A DNA stretch of 64,000 nt from Fodinicola feengrottensis (GTDB lineage: Bacteria; Actinomycetota; Actinomycetes; Mycobacteriales; HKI-0501). Where the stretch lies: positions 62,001-126,000 of the forward strand of contig NZ_WOTO01000010.1 of assembly GCF_010993775.1 (NCBI RefSeq), given 5' to 3'. Position 1 is the stretch's first letter. Each line of letters begins with the position of its first letter. Below are positions 55,387 through 64,000 of this stretch, piece by piece. Under the pieces are notes generated by a model. That model was not told where the DNA came from. It saw only the letters and a program-made list of their open reading frames with translations, and made no database searches. The position numbers were made by a program, and so were the translations under genes.

Positions 55387-58346
55387 GTCCGTCTGGGCGC
55401 GCCAGGCGGACGTGGGGGGGCGGGTCGGTTTTCTTCTTGGTGGGGGCGTCCTGGGGGCTGGCGTCGACTTGGCGGCGGTCTTCTTGGCCGGGGCCGTCGT
55501 CGTGGTTTTCTTGGCGGCCGTGGTCTTCTTCGCGGCAGCGGTCTTCTTCGCAGCCGTGGCCTTGGCCGCCGGAGCTTTCGCGGCCGTCTTCTTGGCAGCG
55601 GTTGCCTTGGCAGGGGCCTTCTTCGCGGCGGCCTTGCGAGTGGTCTTCTTTACCGGACCGCGGGCTCGCCGGTCGGCGAGCAGCTCGGAAGCGCGCTCGT
55701 CGGTGATGGTCGCGATCTCGTCGCCCTTGCGCAGGCTCGCGTTCGTCTCGCCGTCGGTGACGTACGGGCCGAAGCGGCCTTCCTTGATGACCATCGGCTG
55801 CTTGCTGGCGACGTCCTCGCCGAGCTCACGCAGCGGCGGCTTGGCAGCGGCACGGCCACGTGCCTTGGGCTGCGCGAGGACGGTCAGCGCCTCGGGCAAC
55901 GTGATGCTGAACAGCTCGGCCTCGCTGCCGATCGAGCGAGACTCCTTGCCGGCCTTGATGTACGGGCCGTAGCGGCCGTTCTGCGCGGTGATCTCCTCGC
56001 CGCCCTCGGTGAAACCGAGCACCCGCGGCAACGACAGCAGCTTCAGGGCGTCCTCGAGCGTCACCGTGTCCGGCGCCATCGAGGCGAAGAGGCTGCCGGT
56101 ACGCGGCTTGGACTCGTCGCCCTCAGGCAGCACCTCGGTCACGTACGGCCCGTAGCGGCCGGCCTTCACGACGACCTCGTGGCCGCTCTCCGGGTCGGTG
56201 CCCAGCGTTCGCCCGTCGGTGGGCGTGGACAGCAGTTCGGCGACTTTCTCCGGCGTCAGCTCGTCCGGCACGATGTCCTCGGGCAGTGACACCCGGTCGC
56301 CCTCGTCGCCGCCGGCCTGGATGTACGGGCCGTAGACCGACCGACCGGACGACGACGACGTCCCGGTCCTGCTCGTCCTTGAAGAGCGGGATGGAGTTGA
56401 CCCCGCGGGCGTCGATCTCGCCGAGGTTCTCGGCGACCATCTTCTGCAGCCCGCCGGCCCGCGCCACGCCACCTTCGATACCGTCCGCGGCACCGAAGTA
56501 GAACCGGGTCAGCCAGTCCACTCGGCGCCGGTCGCCGGACGCGATCTTGTCCAGATCCTCCTCGACACTGGCCGTGAAGCCATAGTCGACGAGCCGCCCG
56601 AAATGCAGCTCGAGCAGCTGGTTCACCGCGAAGGCAATGAAGGACGGGATCAGCGCGGCGCCCTTTTTCCACACATAGCCGCGGTCCTGGATGGTCTGCA
56701 TGATCGACGCGTACGTCGACGGCCGGCCGATGCCCAGCTCTTCCATCGCCTTCACCAGGCTGGCCTCGGTGTAGCGGGCCGGCGGCTGGGTGGTGTGCGA
56801 GCGGGCGTTCAGGTGGCTCGCGTCCAGCCGGTCGCCCTTGGTCAGCGTTGGCAGCCGCCGCTCGGCGTCGTCGGACTCGTCTCGTCGGTCGCGCCCTCGT
56901 CCCGAGACTCCACGTACGCACGGAGGAACCCGGGATCGGTGATGGTCTTGCCCGAGGCGGCGAAGTCGGCCACCTCACCGGAGGTCGACGTACCGGACAT
57001 CCGTACGGTACGGACAGGCTGCGCCCCACCGCGTCGGTCATCTGGCTCGCGATGGTCCGCTTCCAGATCAGCTCGTACAGCTGGAACTCGTCCTTCTCCA
57101 GCCGGCTGGCCAACGCGCCAGGAGTCTGGAAGGCGTCGCCGGACGGCCGGATCGCCTCGTGTGCCTCCTGCGCGTTCTTGACCTTCTTCGCGTAGCGGCG
57201 CGGCTCGGCCGGCACATACCGGTCGCCGTAGAGCTCGCGGACCTGCGTACGCGCCGCGTTGATGGCCGTCTCGGACAGGTTCGTCGAGTCGGTACGCATA
57301 TAGGTGATGTAGCCGTTTTCGTACAGCCGCTGGGCGATCCGCATCACCTGCGCGGCCGACCAGCGCAGCTTGCGACCGGCTTCCTGCTGCAGCGTGGAGG
57401 TCATGAAGGGGGCGTACGGGCGGCGCCTGTACGGCTTCTCCTCGACCCGGGTGACGGCGAACGGCACCCCGTCCAGGCGGGCCGCGAGGCCGGACGCGCC
57501 GGCCTCGTCCAGATGGATCACGCCGGAGGCGGCCTTGCCGGTGGCCGCGTCGAAGTCCTTGCCGGTGGCGATCCGGTCGCCGCCGAGCGCGATCAGGTTC
57601 GCGTTGAACGAGCGCGGGTCGTCCTGCGGGGCGCCGTCGGCCAGCTCGGTAACGGTGAACGTGCCCTCGATGTCCGCGTATGTGGCGGCGTGGAAGGCCA
57701 TCCGGGCCTTTTCCCGCTGCACCACGATCCGGGTGGCCACCGACTGCACGCGGCCCGCCGACAGCTTCGGCATGACCTCTTTCCACAGCACCGGCGAGAC
57801 CTCGTAGCCGTACAACCGGTCCAGGATCCGCCGGGTCTCCTGCGCGTCCACCAGATCGGTGTCCAGCTCGCGCGGGTTAGCCGCGGCGGCTTCGATGGCC
57901 GACCGGGTGATCTCGTGGAACACCATCCGGCGGACCGGCACGGTGGGCTTGAGGGTCTCGACCAGGTGCCAGGCGATCGCCTCGCCCTCACGGTCCTCAT
58001 CTGTTGCGAGGTAGACCTCGCTGGCCGTCTTCAGCGCCTCTTTGAGCTTGGCGACCTGCTGCTTGCGGTCGGGACTGACCACGTACAGCGGCTCAAAGCC
58101 GTGGTCCACGTCGACGCCGAGGCGGGCCCAGGCCTCGCCCTTGTACTTGACTGGTACGTCGGCGGCGTTGCGCGGCAGGTCGCGGATGTGCCCGATGCTG
58201 GCCTCGACGATGTAGTCAGAGCCCAGGTAGCCGGCGATCGTCTTGGCCTTGGCCGGCGACTCGACGATCACCAGGCGGGGTCCGACGCCAGCGGCCCTCG
58301 CGCGTGCGTTCTTGCGCGGCGGGCTGGGCTTGTCGGCGGCTGGCAC
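55384..58346 (-). CDS. topA: DNA topoisomerase I (three frame breaks)
   Basis: GTG at 58346 with AAGGAG upstream. The Toprim domain reads 'RLVIVESPAKAKTIAGYLGSDYIVEASIGHIRDLP...YLATDEDREGEAIAWHL' (E and DxD). The active-site Tyr, about residue 350, is in 'ENGYITYMRTDSTNLS'. 'KAMEELGIGRPSTYASIMQTIQDRGYV' and the C-terminal repeats ('GRYGPYIKAGKESRSIGS', 'GRFGPYVTDGETNASL') follow. A Lys/Ala-rich tail of about 80 residues ends the protein; such tails give actinobacterial TopA processivity. Frame changes lie near 57010, 56870 and 56345, almost certainly sequence errors since topA is essential. About 985 aa. Confidence 0.92.
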
Positions 58347-58742
58347 GGCTCTCCTTATTACTAGCGGTTCTAACGTCAGTGTGGTGGCTCAATGCTCTTA
58401 CAGTGCGTAACACGACCGTTCGGCCGGGAGTGTGAACCTGTCCGCACCCAAAAAGCAAACGTAACCCGGCCGCCCAGTTGTTCGCAGCACAGGTGTCCAG
58501 CACCCACACGTCGACCGCCTACCAGGCCTCTGACCTGCGGTTATTTCCGTTTCGACGGCACTGGCGGGGCCTTGGGACAGCCGAAAAACTTCTGCTCAGC
58601 CGGGCTGGCAGAAAGGTGGCACCCGCAGCCCACTCACCCGTTCTGTGGGCAGCCTACCTGGCTGGCCGAGCGTACGAGCAACCGTGACCACTCAACGTAA
58701 TCGTCCCCATCCTCTGCGTGCCGGCCGCAATGCCGCCAAAAG
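58347..58742. other. Intergenic region upstream of topA
   Basis: 396 bp. It should contain the topA promoter, but no -10/-35 pair stands out in the GC-rich sequence. No credible coding frame, repeat copy or operator was found. Confidence 0.5.
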
Positions 58743-58776
58743 CAGAAACGTGCGCCTTGGCGGACGCACGTTTCTG
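58743..58776. terminator. Terminator of the DUF4157 gene
   Basis: CAGAAACGTGCG and CGCACGTTTCTG are perfect 12-nt complements with a 10-nt loop. On the minus strand the stem is followed by CTTTTGG, 30 bp after the DUF4157 stop codon. Confidence 0.75.
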
Positions 58777-58806
58777 TTTCGGAGACGCGATAGTGAGCGG
58801 GAGGAT

Positions 58807-59580
58807 TTACTCCTCCGTCTCCTCTTCGCCCTCTTCGCGCTGGACGAAGGTCTGGGCGGTCGGGTCTTCCTCCTCCTCGCCCTCCTCACGCTGGACGAAG
58901 GTCTGCACCTCGGCCGAATGATCGTGGTCAGAGCCGTCGGCGCAGCGCTGCACGGCCGGCCCGGAGGCGCCGACATCGGCGGTCGGCGAGGGGCCGGACA
59001 TCACTCTCGATCGGCGTTCGCGACCCGCGTCCCGCTCGAACCGGTCGCCCGGGTCGCTGACCTGGATACCGCCGCCCGCGTCGGTGCCGTCCACCGGACC
59101 GCTCCGCTGCTGGACGACGTGCGTCAGCTCATGCGCCAGCATGTGCTTGCCGGTGTCCGAGCCCGGGTCGTACTTGTCGCGCTGGAAAACGATGTTCGAG
59201 CCGACCGTGTACGCGTGCGCGTTCACCGCCTGCGCGGACTCGTGGGCGGCGCTGTCGCTGTGCACTCGTACGTCACTGAAGTCGGCGCCCAGCCGGCCTT
59301 CCATGTCCGTGCGAGTGTCGTCATCCAGCGCCGAACCACCGCCGGAGTTGACCACGTCATGCACCGGCGAACGCTCTTCCTCCATCAGCGCCCCGGTGGC
59401 GGCGTTGCCGGCCGCCCGCTGCAGTCCGAGCATGCCGGCGGGGCCAAGCACGTCCGTACGGCCGGCGGCCGCGGCCTTGCCGAGCATCCCCGGGTTCTCG
59501 GTCAGTTCCTCGCGTTCGACCCGATCGCCCTTGGGCCGGAAGCTCTGTTCGAAGTCGTTCTCCTGGCCATGCCCGCGCAT
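58807..59580 (-). CDS. DUF4157 (eCIS-linked) domain protein
   Basis: About 257 aa, ATG at 59580. 'GMLGLQRAAGNAATGALM' is the N-terminal motif common before DUF4157. The domain is 'SPVHDVVNSGGGSALDDDTRTDMEGRLGADFSDVRVHSDSAAHESAQAVNAHAYTVGSNIVFQRDKYDPGSDTGKHMLAHELTHVVQQRSG' with HExxH. In other bacteria such domains mark proteins linked to extracellular contractile injection systems. The C-terminus holds a tandem acidic repeat 'TFVQREEGEEE' twice. Between 'DRFERD' and 'RVMSG' two compensating single-base shifts probably hide the usual 'ANAD'. No eCIS structural genes are in the window. Confidence 0.85.
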   Translation of the reverse strand: MRGHGQENDFEQSFRPKGDRVEREELTENPGMLGKAAAAGRTDVLGPAGMLGLQRAAGNAATGALMEEERSPVHDVVNSGGGSALDDDTRTDMEGRLGADFSDVRVHSDSAAHESAQAVNAHAYTVGSNIVFQRDKYDPGSDTGKHMLAHELTHVVQQRSGPVDGTDAGGGIQVSDPGDRFERDAGRERRSRVMSGPSPTADVGASGPAVQRCADGSDHDHSAEVQTFVQREEGEEEEDPTAQTFVQREEGEEETEE

Positions 59581-59718
59581 TTGTCGCTCCTGCCGATAAA
59601 GAGTCGTCCAATTGATGGTGCCGCCGCCGTCAAGGCCGGACAAGGGCCGTGGCGTATCGATAAGGGCACCGCGCCTTGCCTTAACGGGCAATCGGTCCGA
59701 TATCTGTAGAGTCCCAGC

Positions 59719-61473
59719 GTGGCCTTCAGTTTCGGTACGGTCCTGAGCATCGCCGCCGCGCTGCCGGCGACCGCGATCGGCCAGGTCCAGCAGGCGTGGA
59801 ACTCCAGTGACCTGCCGGCCCGGATCGACCCGGCCGGGCTCGGCGACGGGCTGGCCGAGCTGGGTCGCGCGATCGGCCGGGAGCCCGCACTGTTGGCCCG
59901 GGTGGTCACCGAGGCGGCCGGCGACAGCGTCCGGCTCACCATCGTGGCCGCGCTGCGGGCGATCGGGATGGAGTTGGAAGAGGAAATCGAGTACGACCGC
60001 GACGAATCCGCGATTCGCCGACCCGGCCTGGCTGCACAATCCGTGGTATTTCCACTGGGCACAACAACATTCGGCCGGCGTACGACATTTGCGTCAACTC
60101 GTCGTCGAATCCGATCTGGACGGTGCCGGCCGCGCCAAGGCGACGCTCGCGGTCGAGCAAATCGCCAACGCGTTGGCGCCGTCGAACTTCCCGGCGAGCA
60201 ACCCGACCGCGGCCAAGGAAGCCTTCGACACCGGCGGCGCGAGCATCCTGCGCGGCGGCCGCAACGTCGTACGAGACGCCATGTCCAACAGCGGCAGGCC
60301 GCTGCAGGTGGACCGTTCGGCCTACGCGCTTGGCCAGCATTTGGCCCTCACTCCGGGCCGGGTGGTGTTCCGGAACCGGTTGGCCGAAGTCATTCAGTAC
60401 GAGCCGCGTACCGACAAGTCATATGCCACGCCAATGATTTTCGTGCCGCCGTGGATAAACAAATATTATCTCTTTGATTTGCATCCCGGACGCAGCCTGA
60501 TCGACTGGGCTGTCCACTATGGACACACACGAGTTTCGCGATCAGCTATCGGAATCCGGACGAGTCGGTCGGCACGATCACGCTGGACGACTATCTCACC
60601 GAAGGCCCGGTCGCGGCGATGGCCGCGGTCGCCGACATCACCGGTTCAGCGGCGGTGAACCTCACCGGTTTCGGCCTCGGCGGCACGATGGCCGCCGTCG
60701 CGGCGGCCTGGCAGGCCGGCAGCGACGGGCCGCGGGTGGAGTCGCTGACGCTGCTCAACAGCCTGCTCGACTTCACCGACCCGGGCCCGCTCGGGCTGGC
60801 CGCCGACGCCGCCGCGCTGGCCCGGCTGGAACGGCTCGGACAGGCCGCCGGCGGCCGTGGCCTGGTGCCCGGCGGCACCGTCGCGGCCACCTTCGACGCG
60901 GTCCGGGCGCACCCGTTGATGTGGCGCTACCTGGTGAATGACTGGATGCTTGGCCGGGAACCGCCGGCCTCCCAGGTGATGAGCTGGAACGCCGACGTGA
61001 CGCGGGTGCCCGCGCTGGCGCTGGCCAGCTTCGTACGCACCTTCTATCTGGACAACCGGTTCGCCACCGGCGGCCTCGCCCTCGGCGGCCGGTCGCTGTC
61101 CCTGTCGGCGGTCAAGGCCGGCGCGTACGTGGTGGCCGGCCGCACCGACCAGCTGACCCCGTGGCAGTCCGCGTACGCGAGCGCCCGCCACCTGTGCGGT
61201 CCCACTCGCTTCATCCTCGCCGACGGCGGCCACGTGGGCAGTGTGCTGGCCGCCCCGGGTCGCCCCACCAGCCACCTCGCCGGCGATGGTCCGCTGCCCG
61301 CATCGGCCGACGCCTGGCTGCCCGGCGCGCAGGAGGTGCCCGGCAGCTGGTGGTCGGACTGGATCACGTGGTTGTCCACTCGCTCCGGCAAACTTCGCCG
61401 CCCACCCAGCGTCGGCAACCACAACCACCGCATCCTCGCCGATGCCCCCGGCCGGTACGTCTGGCAACGCTGA
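59719..61473 (+). CDS. PHA-synthase-like alpha/beta hydrolase lacking the catalytic Cys (frame breaks)
   Basis: The first part holds 'FADPAWLHNPWYFHWAQQH', 'NALAPSNFPASNPTAAKEAFDTGGASILRGGRNVVRD', 'VVFRNRLAEVIQYEP' and 'TPMIFVPPWINKYYLFDLHPGRSLIDWAV', a strong match to class I/II PhaC. The nucleophile motif GxCxG reads 'LTGFGLGGTMAAV', i.e. Gly in place of Cys. The later Asp ('VVAGRTDQLTPW') and His ('LADGGHVGSVLAAPG') are kept. Frame changes occur near 59995 and 60535. About 585 aa. Catalysis of polyester synthesis would need the Cys, so it is a pseudoenzyme, a variant hydrolase or a sequence error at one base. Confidence 0.82.
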
Positions 61474-61500
61474 CCCCGTCGCGATGGCAGAGTGATCGAC

Positions 61501-62491
61501 ATGACCTCAGCGATCGACCGCCCGCTGGATGAGTTGCGCGGCTACCGACCCAAACTCGACGTTCCGAGTGACCTGGCCGAGTTCTGGAGCGGCACTCTCG
61601 CGCAGGCCCGCTCGTACGCCCTGGATGCCACCTTCACGCCGGTCGAGTCGGCGTTGCGGCTGGTCGACGTCTTCGACGTACGCTTCGCCGGCTACGCGGG
61701 GCAGCCGATCGCCGGCTGGCTGGTGCTGCCGCGGCAGCGCAGTGGACCGCTGCCGTGCATCGTCCAATACGTGGGTTATGGCGGCGGGCGTGGGCTGCCG
61801 CATCAGGCTTTGACGTGGGCGGCCTTCGGGTACGCGCATTTCGTGATGGACACCCGCGGCCAGGGCTCCCAATGGTCGACTGGAGTCACCCCGGATGTGC
61901 CGCCGGCGGGCGCCACTCCGCACGTGCCCGGATTCCTGACGCTCGGGCTGCCGGACCGGGACAACTACTACTACCGCCGGGTCTATACGGACGCCGTACG
62001 CGCGATTGAGGCGGCCGCCAGTCACCCGGCGGTGGACACCGACCGGATCGTGTCGTCGTGCGGCGGCAGTCAGGGCGGCGGCTTGGCGCTCGCGGCCGCG
62101 CGCGCTCGCCGACGGGGTCGCGGCAGTCCTCGCCGACGTACCGTTCCTCTGCCATTTTCGGCGGTCCGCCGAACTGGCCGTCGACGGCCCCTACCCGGAG
62201 CTCGTTCAGTGGTGCCACACCCACCGGCAGCTCGCCGACCGGGCTTTCGAGGCGCTGGCGTATTTCGACGGCGCGGTGCTCGCCCAGCAGGCCCGTCCAC
62301 CGGCGCTCTTCTCGGTCGCGATGCGCGACCCGATCTGCCCGCCGTCCTCGGTTTTCGCGGCGTACAACCACTATGCCGGCGACGCCGACATCAGCGTCTG
62401 GGAGTGGAACGAACACGAAGGCGGCGGCGAGGACCAGATCCTCGACCAGATTCAGTGGCTCGCCACCCACCACCTCGCCGCGCCACAGTAG
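61501..62491 (+). CDS. Acetylxylan esterase / cephalosporin deacetylase family (CE7) (one frame break)
   Basis: ATG at 61501. 'LDELRGYRPKLDVPSDLAEFWSGTLAQAR' is the CE7 N-terminus. 'YVGYGGGRGLPHQALTWAAFGYAHFVMDTRGQGSQWSTG' carries the RGQ oxyanion motif, 'SSCGGSQGGGLALAAA' the nucleophile Ser (GxSQGG), 'FSVAMRDPICPPSSVFAAYNHY' the Asp and 'WNEHEGGG' the His. The frame shifts near 62105. About 330 aa, no signal peptide. CE7 enzymes remove acetyl groups from xylo-oligosaccharides and other small acetyl esters in the cytosol. Confidence 0.9.
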
Positions 62492-62513
62492 TAGCCGCCC
62501 GACACGCCGAAGC

Positions 62514-62685
62514 GGCGCAAAACTGTCGTACCTGTGCTGTTTTCTAGCCCCCTCCCTTTGAACGGGCGGGGGGTGGGTTTGAGGACCGACGTCCAACTAA
62601 AAATTCAGCCCTTGCCTCTCGACCCACCCCCCACCCGTCACTGGGGGGGGGTGATTTTTCGGCGTGGGTACGACAGTTTCGCGCC
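62514..62685 (-). mobile_element. Nested inverted-repeat element, copy 2 (core inverted relative to arms)
   Basis: 172 bp. Outer ends GGCGCAAAACTGTCGTACC (62514-62532) and GGTACGACAGTTTCGCGCC (62667-62685) are complementary at 18 of 19 positions. The left arm here (TAGCCCCCTCCCTTTGAACGGGC...) corresponds to the right arm of copy 1 and vice versa, yet the 51-bp core (62575-62625) keeps the same + strand orientation as in copy 1. The core has thus been inverted with respect to its arms. No target duplication is evident. Confidence 0.75.
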
Positions 62686-62707
62686 ACACCCTATGTAGGG
62701 CTGCGAG

Positions 62708-63268
62708 TTACTTGCACTCCGTGACCGAGTCGAAAGCTTTCTGCAGCTGGTCGGAAGACACGTTGCTGAAGCCGGCGGAGTTCTGGCCGTTCTCCGTCGT
62801 CAACTGCTGTCCGACCGCCACCACGCCGGCATAGAACGCGTTCTTGTTCGAGGTGGACAGTGCGGCCGTACGGGTAGCGGCATGCGCGAAAGCGTTCCGG
62901 GCGGTGGTGAGCGCCGCGGTGAACTGCTGCGCGACCTGTGCGCCATTGTCGGCGTCCGGGATGCCGGCGGCCTGCACCTGCCCCAACGCCCGGTTCGACG
63001 CGTCGCGGGCACCGCCGTAGAGCGTCAGCAGGTCTGCCTTGGTCTGCGTCGGACTGGACCCGGAGGTGATCTTCTGCTGCGCCGCCGAAACCGCCGCGTT
63101 GATCGACGTGGACCACGGTTTGACCGCCACGCAGATCTTCGACGCCCACTCGTCCGGCGGCACCTTGTCGCTGGCGCAGGCAGCCAGTACGAGCACGCAG
63201 AAGACAGCGAGCGGGGCCAGCAGCCGGGTTGTCCCCGGCCGCTGGCCCCGCTCGTACGTCAACAGCAA
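62708..63268 (-). CDS. Lipoprotein of unknown function
   Basis: Intact, 186 aa. The signal 'RLLAPLAVFCVLVLAAC' ends in lipobox Cys31. The mature domain is helical: 'EWASKICVAVKPWSTSINAAVSAAQQKITSGSSPTQTKADLLTLYGGARDASNRALGQVQAAGIPDADNGAQVAQQFTAALTTARNAF', ending 'SSDQLQKAFDSVTECK' with Cys that could pair with the first mature Cys. It resembles small actinobacterial lipoproteins seen near hppA but is of unknown function. It begins 4 bp after the hppA stop codon, the two genes being in the same direction. Confidence 0.8.
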   Translation of the reverse strand: MLLTYERGQRPGTTRLLAPLAVFCVLVLAACASDKVPPDEWASKICVAVKPWSTSINAAVSAAQQKITSGSSPTQTKADLLTLYGGARDASNRALGQVQAAGIPDADNGAQVAQQFTAALTTARNAFAHAATRTAALSTSNKNAFYAGVVAVGQQLTTENGQNSAGFSNVSSDQLQKAFDSVTECK

Positions 63269-63272
63269 CTAA

Positions 63273-64000
63273 CTAGGCGGCTTTGCCCGCGGGCGCCTGC
63301 TCGGCGGCCGCGGCTTCGTCGCCACCGACCGAGATCCCCCGACGCTTGCTGATCACGACCGCGACCACGATGATCAGCGCGGCCACGATGGCGATCGTGT
63401 AGCGGACCGCCGGGTTGGCGCTGGTGCCCAACGAGAAGCTGACGATGGCCGGCGCGATCAACAGCGAGACCAGGTTCATCACCTTGATCAGCGGGTTGAT
63501 CGACGGGCCGGCGGTGTCCTTGAACGGGTCACCGACGGTGTCGCCGATGATGGTCGCCTCGTGCGCCGGCGAACCCTTGCCGCCCCACGCACCGTCCTCG
63601 ACCATCTTCTTCGCGTTGTCCCACGCCCCACCGGAGTTGGCCAGCAGGATCGCCATCAGCACACCGGTGGCGATGGCACCGGCCAGGTACGCGCCGAGCG
63701 CACCCACACCGAGGCCGAAGCCGACCGCGATCGGCGCCAGCACCGCGAGCAGACCCGGCGTCGCGAGCTCACGCAGCGAGTCCTTGGTGCAGATGTCGAC
63801 GACCTTGCCGTACTCCGGCTTGGTCGTACCCTCCATGATCCCGGGGATGTCCCGGAACTGCCGCCGCACCTCGAAGACGATGGCGCCGGCCGCCCGGGTC
63901 ACCGCGTTGATCGCGAGACCGGAGAACAGGAACACCACCGCGGCACCGAGGATCAGGCCGACCAGGTTTTCCGGGTTCGCGACGTTCAGGATGCCCTGAT
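63273..64000 (-). CDS. hppA: Membrane-bound proton-translocating pyrophosphatase, C-terminal part
   Basis: The gene enters from beyond the right edge; about 240 C-terminal residues are present. 'FSGLAINAVTRAAGAIVFEVRRQFRDIPGIMEGTTKPEYGKVVDICTKDSLRELATPGLL', 'GAIATGVLMAILLANSGGAWDNAKKMVEDGAWGGKGSPAHEATIIGDTVGDPFKDTAGPSINPLIKVMNLVSLLIAPAI' contain the conserved Asp/Lys residues of the cytosolic pyrophosphate site and several membrane helices. It hydrolyses pyrophosphate and pumps protons (or Na+; the deciding residue is outside the window). A charged Ala-rich tail ends the protein. It is translated towards the lipoprotein gene, 4 bp away. Confidence 0.93.
   Translation of the reverse strand, partial: QGILNVANPENLVGLILGAAVVFLFSGLAINAVTRAAGAIVFEVRRQFRDIPGIMEGTTKPEYGKVVDICTKDSLRELATPGLLAVLAPIAVGFGLGVGALGAYLAGAIATGVLMAILLANSGGAWDNAKKMVEDGAWGGKGSPAHEATIIGDTVGDPFKDTAGPSINPLIKVMNLVSLLIAPAIVSFSLGTSANPAVRYTIAIVAALIIVVAVVISKRRGISVGGDEAAAAEQAPAGKAA

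Noticed and set aside
57159..58364. 401-codon plus-strand frame
   Set aside because: Antisense of the topA N-terminal half; codon bias follows topA.
60646..61467. Minus-strand frame over the PHA-synthase-like gene
   Set aside because: Arg/Gly-rich shadow with no recognisable domain; the plus strand has conserved motifs.

Overview
The window comes from a GC-rich, filamentous-type actinobacterium. The evidence is very high GC at codon third positions, frequent GTG/TTG starts, many TetR/MarR/AraC/HxlR regulators, Tat and Sec secreted hydrolases, an Lsr2-type nucleoid protein, and the actinobacterial housekeeping order ricT(PSP1) - LPxTG surface protein - holB - MFS::tmk fusion - topA - ... - hppA at the right end. 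No rRNA, tRNA or CRISPR array was seen. I do not assign a genus.

About half of the genes, including essential ones (topA, tmk, asnB), are broken by one or more small indels. Most are single-base changes, many in homopolymers, and look like consensus errors in the assembly. A few are clean short tandem duplications (5 bp at 1416-1425, an extra AGCC unit at 21020-21031, a GA unit at 7484-7487) and could be real mutations. I give each interrupted gene as one span and say where the frame changes.

Layout. 1-19.9 kb: small metabolic and regulatory units, mostly a regulator next to its target. They include a serine hydrolase, an Lsr2/H1-like nucleoid protein, a NarL-type two-component system, an acyltransferase, a secreted cyclophilin, MarR and TetR units with visible operators, an aminoglycoside-phosphotransferase-like gene, an erythromycin-esterase-like gene, an asparagine synthetase under a TetR regulator, an aldo/keto reductase with AraC, and a DUF574 methyltransferase. 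20.1-21.9 kb: an internally deleted IS982-type element with intact terminal inverted repeats beside a DUF222/HNH endonuclease gene. 22-25.8 kb: an RHH-VOC-MFS operon with a periodic CTAG operator, then an SDR/TetR pair.

25.8-38.4 kb is a secretome island: a bicovalent-FAD oxidase, a TIM-barrel hydrolase, two divergent copies of a two-gene cassette (a secreted protein resembling an S8 peptidase without its catalytic domain, followed by an S53/sedolisin-like peptidase), a CBM2-GH18 chitinase-like enzyme and a 3D-domain protein. The twin cassette is my best candidate for an undescribed system. 38.7-48 kb: a TetX-like monooxygenase, a CE4 deacetylase, an XRE-ImmA fusion with a conserved-looking partner, a DUF1737 protein, and an SDR-hydrolase operon facing a TetR gene across a 28-bp perfect palindrome.

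48.4-64 kb is the housekeeping block, salted with two repeat families. One is a structured repeat (five copies) whose end supplies the stop codons of both ricT and topA and shows C-G to U.G to U-A covariation in its stem. The other is a ~173-bp nested inverted-repeat element (two copies) in which the central 51 bp is inverted relative to the arms. Also here are a DUF4157 protein, a PHA-synthase-like protein lacking its catalytic cysteine, a CE7 esterase, a lipoprotein and the 3' part of hppA.
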